Assembly: GCF_026339735.1 (NCBI RefSeq)
Contig: NZ_JAPEQG010000001.1
Coordinates: 2,790,001-2,854,000 of the forward strand
Source: Streptomyces sp. NBC_01669
Lineage (GTDB): Bacteria; Actinomycetota; Actinomycetes; Streptomycetales; Streptomycetaceae
DNA length: 64,000 nt
Direction: 5' to 3'
Shown here piece by piece: positions 9,152-16,216 of the stretch. Made by a program: the position numbers and the translations under genes. The notes beneath the pieces were generated by a model, which was not told the origin of the DNA, ran no database searches, and worked only from the letters and a program-made list of their open reading frames with translations. Every line of letters starts with the position of its first letter. Within the stretch, counting starts at the first letter, position 1.

Positions 9152-10138
9152 CTACGCCCTGCGCGTCACCTTCTTGACCAGCCGGGCCAGACCGGAGGAT
9201 CCGCCGCTGGACTCGGCCCCGTTCAGTGCCTTCTCCAGCTGGGCGAAGTGGTCCTTGCGGGTCCGGGCCAGGTATTCGTTCGAGGTCAGCGGCTTGGCTA
9301 TCTTCCAGGCGCGACGGTGGTCACCCTCGTAGTGGGCGACATAGGCCTTGGCGAGTTCGACCACGGCCTTGAACGGAATCCCGTCGGTGTAGTCCCGGTC
9401 GACGACATCCTGGACGGCCGACATCAGCTTCAGCTTCTCGTCGGTGTCGAAGGCGTCCTCGGCGATGGCCCTCAGCACGTCCTGCGGGATCGGCTTGATC
9501 ACCTCGAAGGCCAGTGTGGAGCGGATGGGCGGCCCGGCAATCTCGATGTACGGCAGCAGCAGACCGGTGCTGTAGTGCAGCCACGGCAGGCGGGGGCTGG
9601 CGAAGTCCTGGTGCAGCACAACGGAGCCTGGCTCCAGGCGGGGCAGGAAGCGCTCGGCCACACAGCGGAAGACCCGCGCCGTCTTGGCGATGTCGACATG
9701 CAGGAACTCGATGGGGCTGTGGTCTTCGGGATCGGAGGTCTGCCAGATGTCGCCGGGGTGCAGCTCGATGAAGTCGATGAACGGTTTCAGCTTGTCCTTG
9801 AAGTCGTCGAGAAAGGAGTTGGTGTCCTCGGGCGCGGCCCCGGCCGAGAAGAATTTCTCGGAGGCGAAGGTGCCCTTTCCGACCCGGAAGAAGTCGTACG
9901 CGTGCAGCTTGTTGGTCTTCTTGTCGAAGTCCGGGTTCTCCTTGAGACCGAGTGCGAGCGCGTATGTCGATCCACCGCCGCCCGACCCGAGCTCGATCAC
10001 CTTGCCCTCTCCAGTCAGCCGATGGCGTCCCAACAGGTAGAGAAAGCGCAATTCCCATGCGCTCACCTGGGAGTAAGGGATTGCGTCCGGGAGTTCAACG
10101 TCGTCGAGCTGAAGGCAGAGCTTGCTGAGGGGCGCCAC
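9152..10138 (-). CDS. Class I SAM-dependent methyltransferase-like protein
   Basis: A 328-residue cytoplasmic protein. The motif VIELGSGGGGSTYALALG (residues about 47-64) is a glycine-rich SAM-binding loop. It is followed by an acidic residue in LHAYDFF that would bind the ribose, and by FLHVDIAK and VVLHQDF later in the fold. The arrangement resembles methyltransferases encoded beside sugar or antibiotic genes, but the substrate cannot be told. The GTG at 10138 is preceded by GAGGT at good spacing. The gene is intact although surrounded by remnants. The C-terminal ~80 residues are basic and probably peripheral. Confidence 0.75.
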   Translation of the reverse strand: MAPLSKLCLQLDDVELPDAIPYSQVSAWELRFLYLLGRHRLTGEGKVIELGSGGGGSTYALALGLKENPDFDKKTNKLHAYDFFRVGKGTFASEKFFSAGAAPEDTNSFLDDFKDKLKPFIDFIELHPGDIWQTSDPEDHSPIEFLHVDIAKTARVFRCVAERFLPRLEPGSVVLHQDFASPRLPWLHYSTGLLLPYIEIAGPPIRSTLAFEVIKPIPQDVLRAIAEDAFDTDEKLKLMSAVQDVVDRDYTDGIPFKAVVELAKAYVAHYEGDHRRAWKIAKPLTSNEYLARTRKDHFAQLEKALNGAESSGGSSGLARLVKKVTRRA

Positions 10139-10552
10139 GGGTACCTCGCGGTCTCAGTCGGATGGACGATGCGCGATAGTAACGTCGCGCGCCGGAGATC
10201 CGTCGGCGAAAACCGGCGATGGATTCGAGGATTTCCCCGGCCGTCATACTCCGGATGAACAGTGTTGGGCCGACGTTCCTCTTCTGAATCGGAGCGCGGC
10301 TGATCTCGGCTTCGAGTGGCCGCGTGGCGAACGCCGTACTCGCGTAGCACGGCAGCCCTGCACAACCAGCTCACCGCAAGTGCCACACCCGTCACACAGG
10401 CGCCTCGACACGGTCGTCAAGGCTCTCCCAAGAGTCAAACCGTTCCGGCAGGTCGCGTCACTGCACATCTGTCCGCGATCGGTGGAGAATCCCGTCGATC
10501 AGCTGCCGGTGGTCCCGCCACCTGCCACAACGTCCATTGCTTCCAACTCCCC
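10139..10552. other. Intergenic, no recognisable gene
   Basis: About 410 bp between the methyltransferase start and the small membrane protein stop. Frames here are short and arginine- or serine-rich. I see no promoter, repeat or conserved protein segment that I can defend. Confidence 0.5.
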
Positions 10553-10876
10553 TTAGACGCCTGACGGATCAGTACGGTCCGGGCTTCGGCGGGGCGACAG
10601 CAGCTGGCTGGCGGCAATGAGGAGGAGACCAGTGAGTAAAAGGGCGTTTCCGCCGAAGAAGCGGATTTCCCAGGAGGCGCTCGGCAGGATTCGGAAGTAG
10701 AAGAGGCCCTGTATAAGTGGGCATGCGCCCGTTGCCAGGGCGCCGAGGCCGTGGAGCTGGGGCCTGGTGGCGTGGCGGCGCGCCATGGGCAGGATCCACC
10801 CGGTCCGGAGCGTCACGATCCCCGATGCGATCGCCAGCAGCCCCATGAGCATGCCCGCTCCCACCACCCATGCCAT
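10553..10876 (-). CDS. Small integral membrane protein
   Basis: A 107-residue protein from the ATG at 10876 with about four hydrophobic segments: VVGAGMLMGLLAIASGIV, a middle pair around LGALATGACPLIQGLFYF, and NALLLTGLLLIAASQLL. It ends in a short charged tail. GGAG lies nine bases upstream of the ATG. The frame extends further upstream, but that part is low-complexity and unlikely to be coding. No named family is recognised, and there is no operon partner. It could be a small DUF-type membrane protein. Function unknown. Confidence 0.55.
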   Translation of the reverse strand: MAWVVGAGMLMGLLAIASGIVTLRTGWILPMARRHATRPQLHGLGALATGACPLIQGLFYFRILPSASWEIRFFGGNALLLTGLLLIAASQLLSPRRSPDRTDPSGV

Positions 10877-11156
10877 GAGTCCGCTCCGCTTTCCGATCAG
10901 GTGAGGTCCGGAACACGCGTGACGCCCGTTCCGGGGTTGCCCACATGGTCGTCGGACCTGGCGGGGCCTGGCAATGCCAGGTCCCGGCAACCTGGGACGC
11001 GTTTCCACTGCCGTTGCGACCGCTGGATGCCAGAGGGGCGCAGAGGTGCCGTTCGACGTGGTGTTCGTCGTGTCGCCGACCATGCCGTCCGAGCCGCCGA
11101 CGGCGGTGACGGGGCCGCCGAAGGACGAGGCACCGCCGGCGAGCGTGGCAGACATG

Positions 11157-11463
11157 GGCCGCGTCCCCATCGGTGTCCTCCAGTCGCACAGGGCGATCAA
11201 CGCCTTCCGTCCCGACGTGGTCCTGGCCACGGGAGGCTACGTCGCGGTCCCGGTGGGTGTGGCTGCGACGAGGCTGTGCCGAATCCCTTTGGTTGTGCAC
11301 GAGCAGACTGTGCGGCTGAGCCTGGCCAATAAGACCTTGGCCGGCGCGGCGACTCGAGTCGCAGTCTCTTCCGAATCGACTGTGCCGCTCGTGCCGGAAG
11401 CGGTACGCGCTTCAACGGTGGTCACCGGAAACCCGGTCCGGCCCGAGGTCAGCCGGGGCATAG
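11157..11463 (+). pseudogene. Fragment of a MurG-like glycosyltransferase (GT28)
   Basis: About 102 residues match the middle of MurG-type UDP-GlcNAc transferases: FRPDVVLATGGYVAVPVGVA, then RIPLVVHEQTVRLSLANK, then TRVAVS and VTGNPVRPEV. These correspond to the region from the central N-domain strands to the domain junction. The N-terminal GGTxGH loop and the entire UDP-binding C-domain are missing. The open frame continues on both sides but no longer resembles the family. The Asn of HEQN and the Pro-Gly before LAN are altered. It is a relic of a second MurG-like enzyme such as occurs in specialised-metabolite clusters, not the cell-wall murG. Confidence 0.7.
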
Positions 11464-11483
11464 GGCTCCGGCTACGGGCGGCC

Positions 11484-11900
11484 TCATGGAAGGTGCTGCC
11501 GAGCTGCTGCTTCGATGATGTCGGCACACGCGGCGAACGCGACCTCGTCACCTCCATACGGATCAGGCACGTCCCGGTCGCCGAGGTAGAGGGCGAACCT
11601 GGGGGGTACATCGGCGGCCATCTGGCCGCGCAGTTCGGTCAGGACCGCCCGGTCCATCGCCAGGATGACGTTCGCCCGCTCCAGCAGGTCCGGGCCCACC
11701 TGGACGGCGCGGTGGCCGGTGAGGTCGTATCCACGGGCAGTAGCGAGTCCGAGCATCCGTTCGTGCGCAGACATGCCGGCTCACTTGTTGCGCAGGCCCG
11801 CCGGGCGAACCTCCACAGACTCGCCGCCGTGGTGCGAGAGCACGCTGGCGGTGTACGGGGAGCGGCAGATGTTGCGCAGGCACACGGTCAGGATGCGCAT
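11484..11900 (-). pseudogene. Low-molecular-weight protein tyrosine phosphatase, interrupted by TGA
   Basis: The ATG at 11900 opens MRILTVCLRNICRSP, the CX5R phosphatase loop with the usual Gly of GN replaced by Arg. After 39 residues an in-frame TGA at 11781-11783 stops translation. The same frame then resumes with MSAHERMLGL, continuing through GYDLTGHRAVQV and the general-acid motif DVPDPYGG to a stop at 11484. Together the halves make a full-length phosphatase of about 138 residues, so a single nonsense change inactivates it. An internal ATG at 11774 could give the rear half alone, without the catalytic Cys. It ends 20 bp from the MurG fragment and converges on it. Confidence 0.75.
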
Positions 11901-12181
11901 GTGCCCTCCAGAGCGCGTGCGAGGGCGGCAACAACGTAGCTGACGTCGTCCTCGCTCATGGCCAGGCCACACGAGATCGCACCGGGGGCAGAGGGTGGCG
12001 GGCATGCGTACCTCCCAGGACCCCCAGGCTGTCGGTGGCGGTCCAACCGCCAGCCGGGGAGTATCGGCAGGGCCGGGGCAGCCGGGCCATCGCCCGTACC
12101 TCGACCCTGACCCCGGACGAGGACCTTCGCACCTGGGCCGGCCGGATGCGCCCGCCGCCGCCCCGGGCCACCCTGGGAGTT

Positions 12182-12406
12182 ATGGCAACACCACCGATCA
12201 CCATCCAGCCACCCACCCCGTCCGGTGCCCGCCCCGTGATCGTGCACATCAACAATCGTGACGAACGGCTCGGACTCGCTCACAGCGATCACGACCTCAT
12301 CGTGTTCCTCGCCGACGCCGGACTGAAAGACCCGAAACGGATCCTCGACAACCCAGCCGTGGTCCGATGGCAGGGAGCCGCAGCGCACAGATACGAAACT
12401 GCGTGA
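12182..12406 (+). CDS. Small protein of a three-member unnamed family (copy A)
   Basis: A 74-residue protein from the ATG at 12182, with GGGAG six bases upstream. It shares with the next gene and with the gene at 55485 a core of the form VIVH...GLA..D.DL..FL..AG, then an LD.P segment, and a C-terminal W.G...H.Y..A. It is the most divergent copy: LRRAG reads LADAG, and the paired Gly of WxGG reads GA. There is no signal peptide or membrane segment, and the family is not known to me. It lies 43 bp upstream of copy B on the same strand and probably shares a transcript and the terminator at 12716. Confidence 0.65.
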   Translation: MATPPITIQPPTPSGARPVIVHINNRDERLGLAHSDHDLIVFLADAGLKDPKRILDNPAVVRWQGAAAHRYETA

Positions 12407-12449
12407 TGCGCGGCGCGCACGAGCAGCCGCGCGGGCACACCCTGGATGC

Positions 12450-12662
12450 ATGATGAGCGCCCCGATAGTCGTGCATCGCTCCGCACCGTCCGGCGGCCGG
12501 GCGGTCACCATCAACGGAGAGATCGCCGGACTCGCCCACGACGACCGCGACCTCGTCGAATTCCTCCGGCGGGCCGGGATCTATGACGCCGAGCATTGCC
12601 TCGACGACCCGCACTGGATCGAATGGCGCGGCGGCCCGGCCCATCGGTACGAAGCGGCATAG
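12450..12662 (+). CDS. Small protein of a three-member unnamed family (copy B)
   Basis: A 70-residue protein. The central segment APIVVHR, a GRAVTI strand, AGLAHDDRDLVEFLRRAG, LDDPHW and WRGGPAHRYEAA are nearly the same as in the gene at 55485 and recognisable in the gene just upstream. Conserved Asp, Trp, His and Tyr residues suggest a small compact alpha/beta fold, perhaps a protein- or nucleic-acid-binding module. The start is the ATG at 12450 or the adjacent ATG at 12453. A strong hairpin terminator follows 54 bp after the stop. No partner gene of known function lies beside it. Confidence 0.7.
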   Translation: MMSAPIVVHRSAPSGGRAVTINGEIAGLAHDDRDLVEFLRRAGIYDAEHCLDDPHWIEWRGGPAHRYEAA

Positions 12663-12715
12663 GAACCAGCCAAGATCCGGCGGTCTTCGCAGGTCAGGGG
12701 GTGCAGATTCGCAGG

Positions 12716-12752
12716 AACGGCCGGAGCCCCCGCACAGTGGGCTCCGGCCGTT
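12716..12752. terminator. Bidirectional hairpin terminator
   Basis: Perfect 13-bp arms AACGGCCGGAGCC and GGCTCCGGCCGTT with an 11-nt loop. It lies between the rightward small-protein gene and the leftward aldehyde dehydrogenase and can serve both. Its left arm and loop recur at 8419. Confidence 0.85.
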
Positions 12753-12830
12753 CGTCTGCCGCCTGCTGTCGTGCTGTCCAGGCGGATTACAGGCGGCTCT
12801 GTCGGATCGGTTCGATCCGGTCTCTGCGGA

Positions 12831-14276
12831 CTAGAGGGCGAGGCCGGTGAGGACCAGCACGCGCTCGTAGGTGTAGTCGTCCATCGCGTAGCGGACACCC
12901 TCACGGCCGACGCCGGACTGCTTGGCTCCGCCGTACGGCATCTGGTCCGCGCGGTAGGAGGGGACGTCGCCGATGATCACGCCGCCGACCTCAAGGGCCC
13001 GGTGCGCACGGAACGCGGTCTGCAGATCGTGGGTGAACACACCTGCCTGCAGGCCGTACTTCGAGGAGTTGACGGACGCGAAGGCCTCGGCCTCGCCGTC
13101 CACCTTCTGTACGGACAGGACCGGTCCGAAGACCTCCTCGCAGGAGAGCTTGACGCCGTCCGGCAGTTCCGTGAGGACGGTCGGCGCGTAGGTGGCACCG
13201 TCCCGCTTGCCGCCGGTGAGCAGCTGGGCGCCTGCCTGCACAGCCTCGTCCACCCAGGACTCGACGCGCTTGGCGGCGTCCTCGCTGACGAGCGGGCCGA
13301 CGTCGGTGGCAGCGTCGGACGGGTCGCCGGTGACCTGGGCCTCGACGGCCGCGACGATCTTCGGGACGAGCCGGTCGTAGACCGAGGCGTCCGCGATGAC
13401 GCGCTGCACCGAGATGCAGGACTGGCCGCCCTGGTAGTTGGAGAAGGTCGCGATCCGGCTCGCGGCCCAGTCCAGGTCCTCGTCGGAGGCGTAGTCGCCG
13501 AGGACGACCGCCGCACCGTTGCCGCCCAGCTCCAGGGTGCAGTGCTTGCGCGGCACCGACTCCAGGATGGAGTAGCCGACCGGGCCGGAACCCGTGAAGG
13601 AGATCACGGGCAGGCGCTCGTCCTGGACGAGGGCGGGCATCCGGTCGTTGGGCACCGTGAGCACGGACCATGAACCGGCCGGGAGGTCGGTCTCGGCCAG
13701 CAGCTCGCCGAGGATCAGCGACGAGATCGGGGTGGCCGGGGCGGGCTTCAGGATGATCGGGGCTCCGACGGCAATGGCCGGGGCGACCTTGTGCGCGCTC
13801 AGGTTCAGCGGGAAGTTGAAGGGCGCGATACCGAGGACCGTGCCGCGCGGGAAGCGCCGGGTCAGCCCGAGACGGCCGGTGCCACCGGCGTCGGTGTCGA
13901 GGCGCTGGGCGTCGCCGCCGTTGAAGCGACGGGCCTCCTCGGAGGCGAACCGGAACACGGAGACGGCGCGGCCGACCTCGCCGCGCGCCCACTTGATGGG
14001 CTTGCCGTTCTCGGCGGAGATCAGCTGGGCGATCTCCTCGGTGCGCTCCACGAGACGCCGTACGACGTGGTCGAGGGCGGCGGCGCGGACGTGGGCGGGC
14101 GTCGCGGCGAACTCCTCGCGCACGGCGTGCGCGGCGGCGACGGCCTCCTCGATCTGCGCGTCGGTCGGCACGCTGACCGTACCGACGAGGCGGCCGTCCC
14201 AGGGGTTGGTGACGTCGAAGCTGTCCTCGCCGGTGGCCTGGCGGCCGGCGAGCCAGAAGGCGTGGGTGGAAGTCAT
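12831..14276 (-). CDS. NAD(P)-dependent aldehyde dehydrogenase, probable succinate-semialdehyde dehydrogenase
   Basis: A 481-residue cytoplasmic member of the aldehyde dehydrogenase superfamily. The N-terminal motif PFNFPLN (152-158), FTGSGPVG (from 227), the general base E249 in LELGGN, and the nucleophile C287 in GGQSC are all present, so it should be active. From the ATG at 14276 the length is normal. It lies downstream of the PucR regulator and near gabT, so oxidation of succinic semialdehyde from GABA to succinate is the most likely role. Other short aldehydes cannot be excluded, because substrate specificity is not readable from the motifs. Confidence 0.85.
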   Translation of the reverse strand: MTSTHAFWLAGRQATGEDSFDVTNPWDGRLVGTVSVPTDAQIEEAVAAAHAVREEFAATPAHVRAAALDHVVRRLVERTEEIAQLISAENGKPIKWARGEVGRAVSVFRFASEEARRFNGGDAQRLDTDAGGTGRLGLTRRFPRGTVLGIAPFNFPLNLSAHKVAPAIAVGAPIILKPAPATPISSLILGELLAETDLPAGSWSVLTVPNDRMPALVQDERLPVISFTGSGPVGYSILESVPRKHCTLELGGNGAAVVLGDYASDEDLDWAASRIATFSNYQGGQSCISVQRVIADASVYDRLVPKIVAAVEAQVTGDPSDAATDVGPLVSEDAAKRVESWVDEAVQAGAQLLTGGKRDGATYAPTVLTELPDGVKLSCEEVFGPVLSVQKVDGEAEAFASVNSSKYGLQAGVFTHDLQTAFRAHRALEVGGVIIGDVPSYRADQMPYGGAKQSGVGREGVRYAMDDYTYERVLVLTGLAL

Positions 14277-14470
14277 GGAGGTTCCGGCCCTTCGGAGTCG
14301 TGGGGTGTCTTGCCCCCACCGTAGGGCCGGGCCGTCGACCTGACGCTTGTCCGCCATGGAGCGAAGGGCGGCAGGCATGCGCCGGATTGTCGGATGACCG
14401 CGCCCGTCAGAACGGTTTGCCGCAACCGTCCGGCGCGCAGGGCCTCCTCAGGCGGCGGCCGGGCTCCGTG

Positions 14471-16042
14471 TCACGGCGTCGACGGGGAGCCGGTGGCCTT
14501 CAGCGCCAGCCACAGTTCCATCCGGACATCCGGATCGTCCAGGGAGCGGCCGAGGATCTCCTCCACGCGCCGCATTCGGTAGCGCAGGGTGTGGCGGTGC
14601 ACGCCCAGGTCGGCTGCGGCCGCGTCCCACTGTCCGTGGTGGGAGAGCCAGGCCCGCAGCGAGGCGACCAGGTCTCCGCGCCCCTTCGCGTCGTGCTCGT
14701 ACAGGGCGCGGAGCATGCCGTCCGCGAAGGCCCGTACCGCGTCGTCCGCGAGCAGTGGCAGAACCGAGCCGGCCGCCAGCTCTTCGTGCTCGACGAGGGC
14801 CCTGCCCCGGCGACGGGCGACCGAGAGTGCCTGTTCGGCCTGCTTGTATGCGGCGGAGACGGCGATCGGACCCGCCGGTGCGGACAGCCCGACCACCACT
14901 TCCCCCTCCTCGGACGTCTTCTGGTCGCGTGGGGTCCGCTCGTCCTGTGCCTCCGCATATGCCGTGCACGCGGCGACAGCCGCACCACCGTCCGCGGCGA
15001 GGACGACGAGCCGCTCGCCCTCGGGAACCGTCAACAGCGTCTCGCCGGCCCGGGAGGCCGCCGCCTCCATCGCCTCACCGAGCAGCGCCGGTGTCGACGG
15101 CTCGGTCGCCTCCGCGATCAGCAGCCGGAAAGGAGCATCGAGCAGCCCTCCGTACAGGTCCCCGGCAACGGCTCGCGCGTGATCCGGCTGGCCGGCCAGG
15201 AGCATCCGCAGCACCGCCGCGCCGAGCCGCTGCTCAGCGCCCTGGAGGGAGCGCGAGCGGGCGGTGGTGAGGGTCAGCAGGGCGACGGCCGAGTGCACGG
15301 CGTACCGCTCGGCGGTACCGAGAGCCGAACCGGTGCCCACGGCCAGGGCGCCCCGGGCCCTGCGGCCGGTGCCCAAGGTCTGGAGCTCGACCCGGTCGTC
15401 GGTGCCGCCGACGACCACGCTCGCCGGAGCAGGGCGCTCTCGCAGGCGCTCCACGTCGGGAGTGAGCCGGGCGGCACGCCGGGCGGCCCAGTCGGGGGCG
15501 ACGGCCACGACAGCACCGGAGGCGTCGTACAGCGCGGCCCAGCCGTCGACCTGCGCGGCGAGCCGGGTGAGGAGTTCGGCGGGTCCGTCCCCTGCGAGTG
15601 CGGCCCTGGTCAGATCCCGCTGGGCCTCGAACCCCGCTGTCACCGCCCGGTACTGGTCGGCGGCGATCTCCGACGAAACGGCCTTGGCGATGGCGAGGAA
15701 CGGGGTGCGGCGCGGCACTTCCAGGATCGGCAGCCCGGCCTCCTCCCCGGCGTCGATGAGCGGCTGGGGTACGTCGTCGTAGTTGACACCCACGGCGAAG
15801 CCCAGCCCGACGACTCCGGCGTCGGCCAGCCGTCGCACGTACCGCCGCATCGCTTCGGGGTTCTCCGCGTCGAGGTTGGTGGCGGTGACGAGAAGGAGTT
15901 CTCCACCCTCCATGTAAGGGACGGGGTCGGCGAGCTCGCTGGCATGCGCCCAGCGCACGGGCTGGTCGAGCCGGTCCGCCCCCGCACGCACCGTGAGTTT
16001 GAGCGCCGAGTGCTGGACGAGCGAGGCGAGTGTGGGGGGCAT
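14471..16042 (-). CDS. PucR-family transcriptional regulator
   Basis: A 523-residue regulator. The N-terminal ~130 residues form the PucR sensor domain (LLVTATNLDAENPEAMRRYV, GLGFAVGVNYDDVPQPLIDA). A GGDEF-like middle domain follows. The C-terminal helix-turn-helix (PucR_2 type) reads DLGVHRHTLRYRMRRVEEIL near residues 480-500. The ATG at 16042 is chosen because the sensor domain begins there, although the frame extends 57 codons upstream. It lies 194 bp upstream of the aldehyde dehydrogenase on the same strand and close to gabT. PucR proteins control GABA, proline or purine use in other bacteria, so it is a candidate activator of the gab genes. Confidence 0.85.
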   Translation of the reverse strand: MPPTLASLVQHSALKLTVRAGADRLDQPVRWAHASELADPVPYMEGGELLLVTATNLDAENPEAMRRYVRRLADAGVVGLGFAVGVNYDDVPQPLIDAGEEAGLPILEVPRRTPFLAIAKAVSSEIAADQYRAVTAGFEAQRDLTRAALAGDGPAELLTRLAAQVDGWAALYDASGAVVAVAPDWAARRAARLTPDVERLRERPAPASVVVGGTDDRVELQTLGTGRRARGALAVGTGSALGTAERYAVHSAVALLTLTTARSRSLQGAEQRLGAAVLRMLLAGQPDHARAVAGDLYGGLLDAPFRLLIAEATEPSTPALLGEAMEAAASRAGETLLTVPEGERLVVLAADGGAAVAACTAYAEAQDERTPRDQKTSEEGEVVVGLSAPAGPIAVSAAYKQAEQALSVARRRGRALVEHEELAAGSVLPLLADDAVRAFADGMLRALYEHDAKGRGDLVASLRAWLSHHGQWDAAAADLGVHRHTLRYRMRRVEEILGRSLDDPDVRMELWLALKATGSPSTP

Positions 16043-16216
16043 GGAGACCGCGGGACCTTCAGGAGTCGATTTCGCCGTCCCGTACGAACGGCTCCTCCCG
16101 ATTCTGCCAGGGCGGCAGGGTCCGCCGTCACTGTTCCCAGAGATGAAGCACCGCTCTCGACCGTCGGATCCGCCAGGGAGGACCCGGTCCGCACGTCCAA
16201 GCCGCACGGACACGGT

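Noticed and set aside
11781..11783. TGA in the phosphatase gene as a selenocysteine codon
   Set aside because: It is not at the catalytic Cys position and no SECIS-like hairpin was evident. A nonsense mutation is simpler.
11888..11959. 23-residue minus-strand frame MSEDDVSYVVAALARALEG
   Set aside because: It is short, overlaps the phosphatase start, and shows no ribosome-binding site or independent support.
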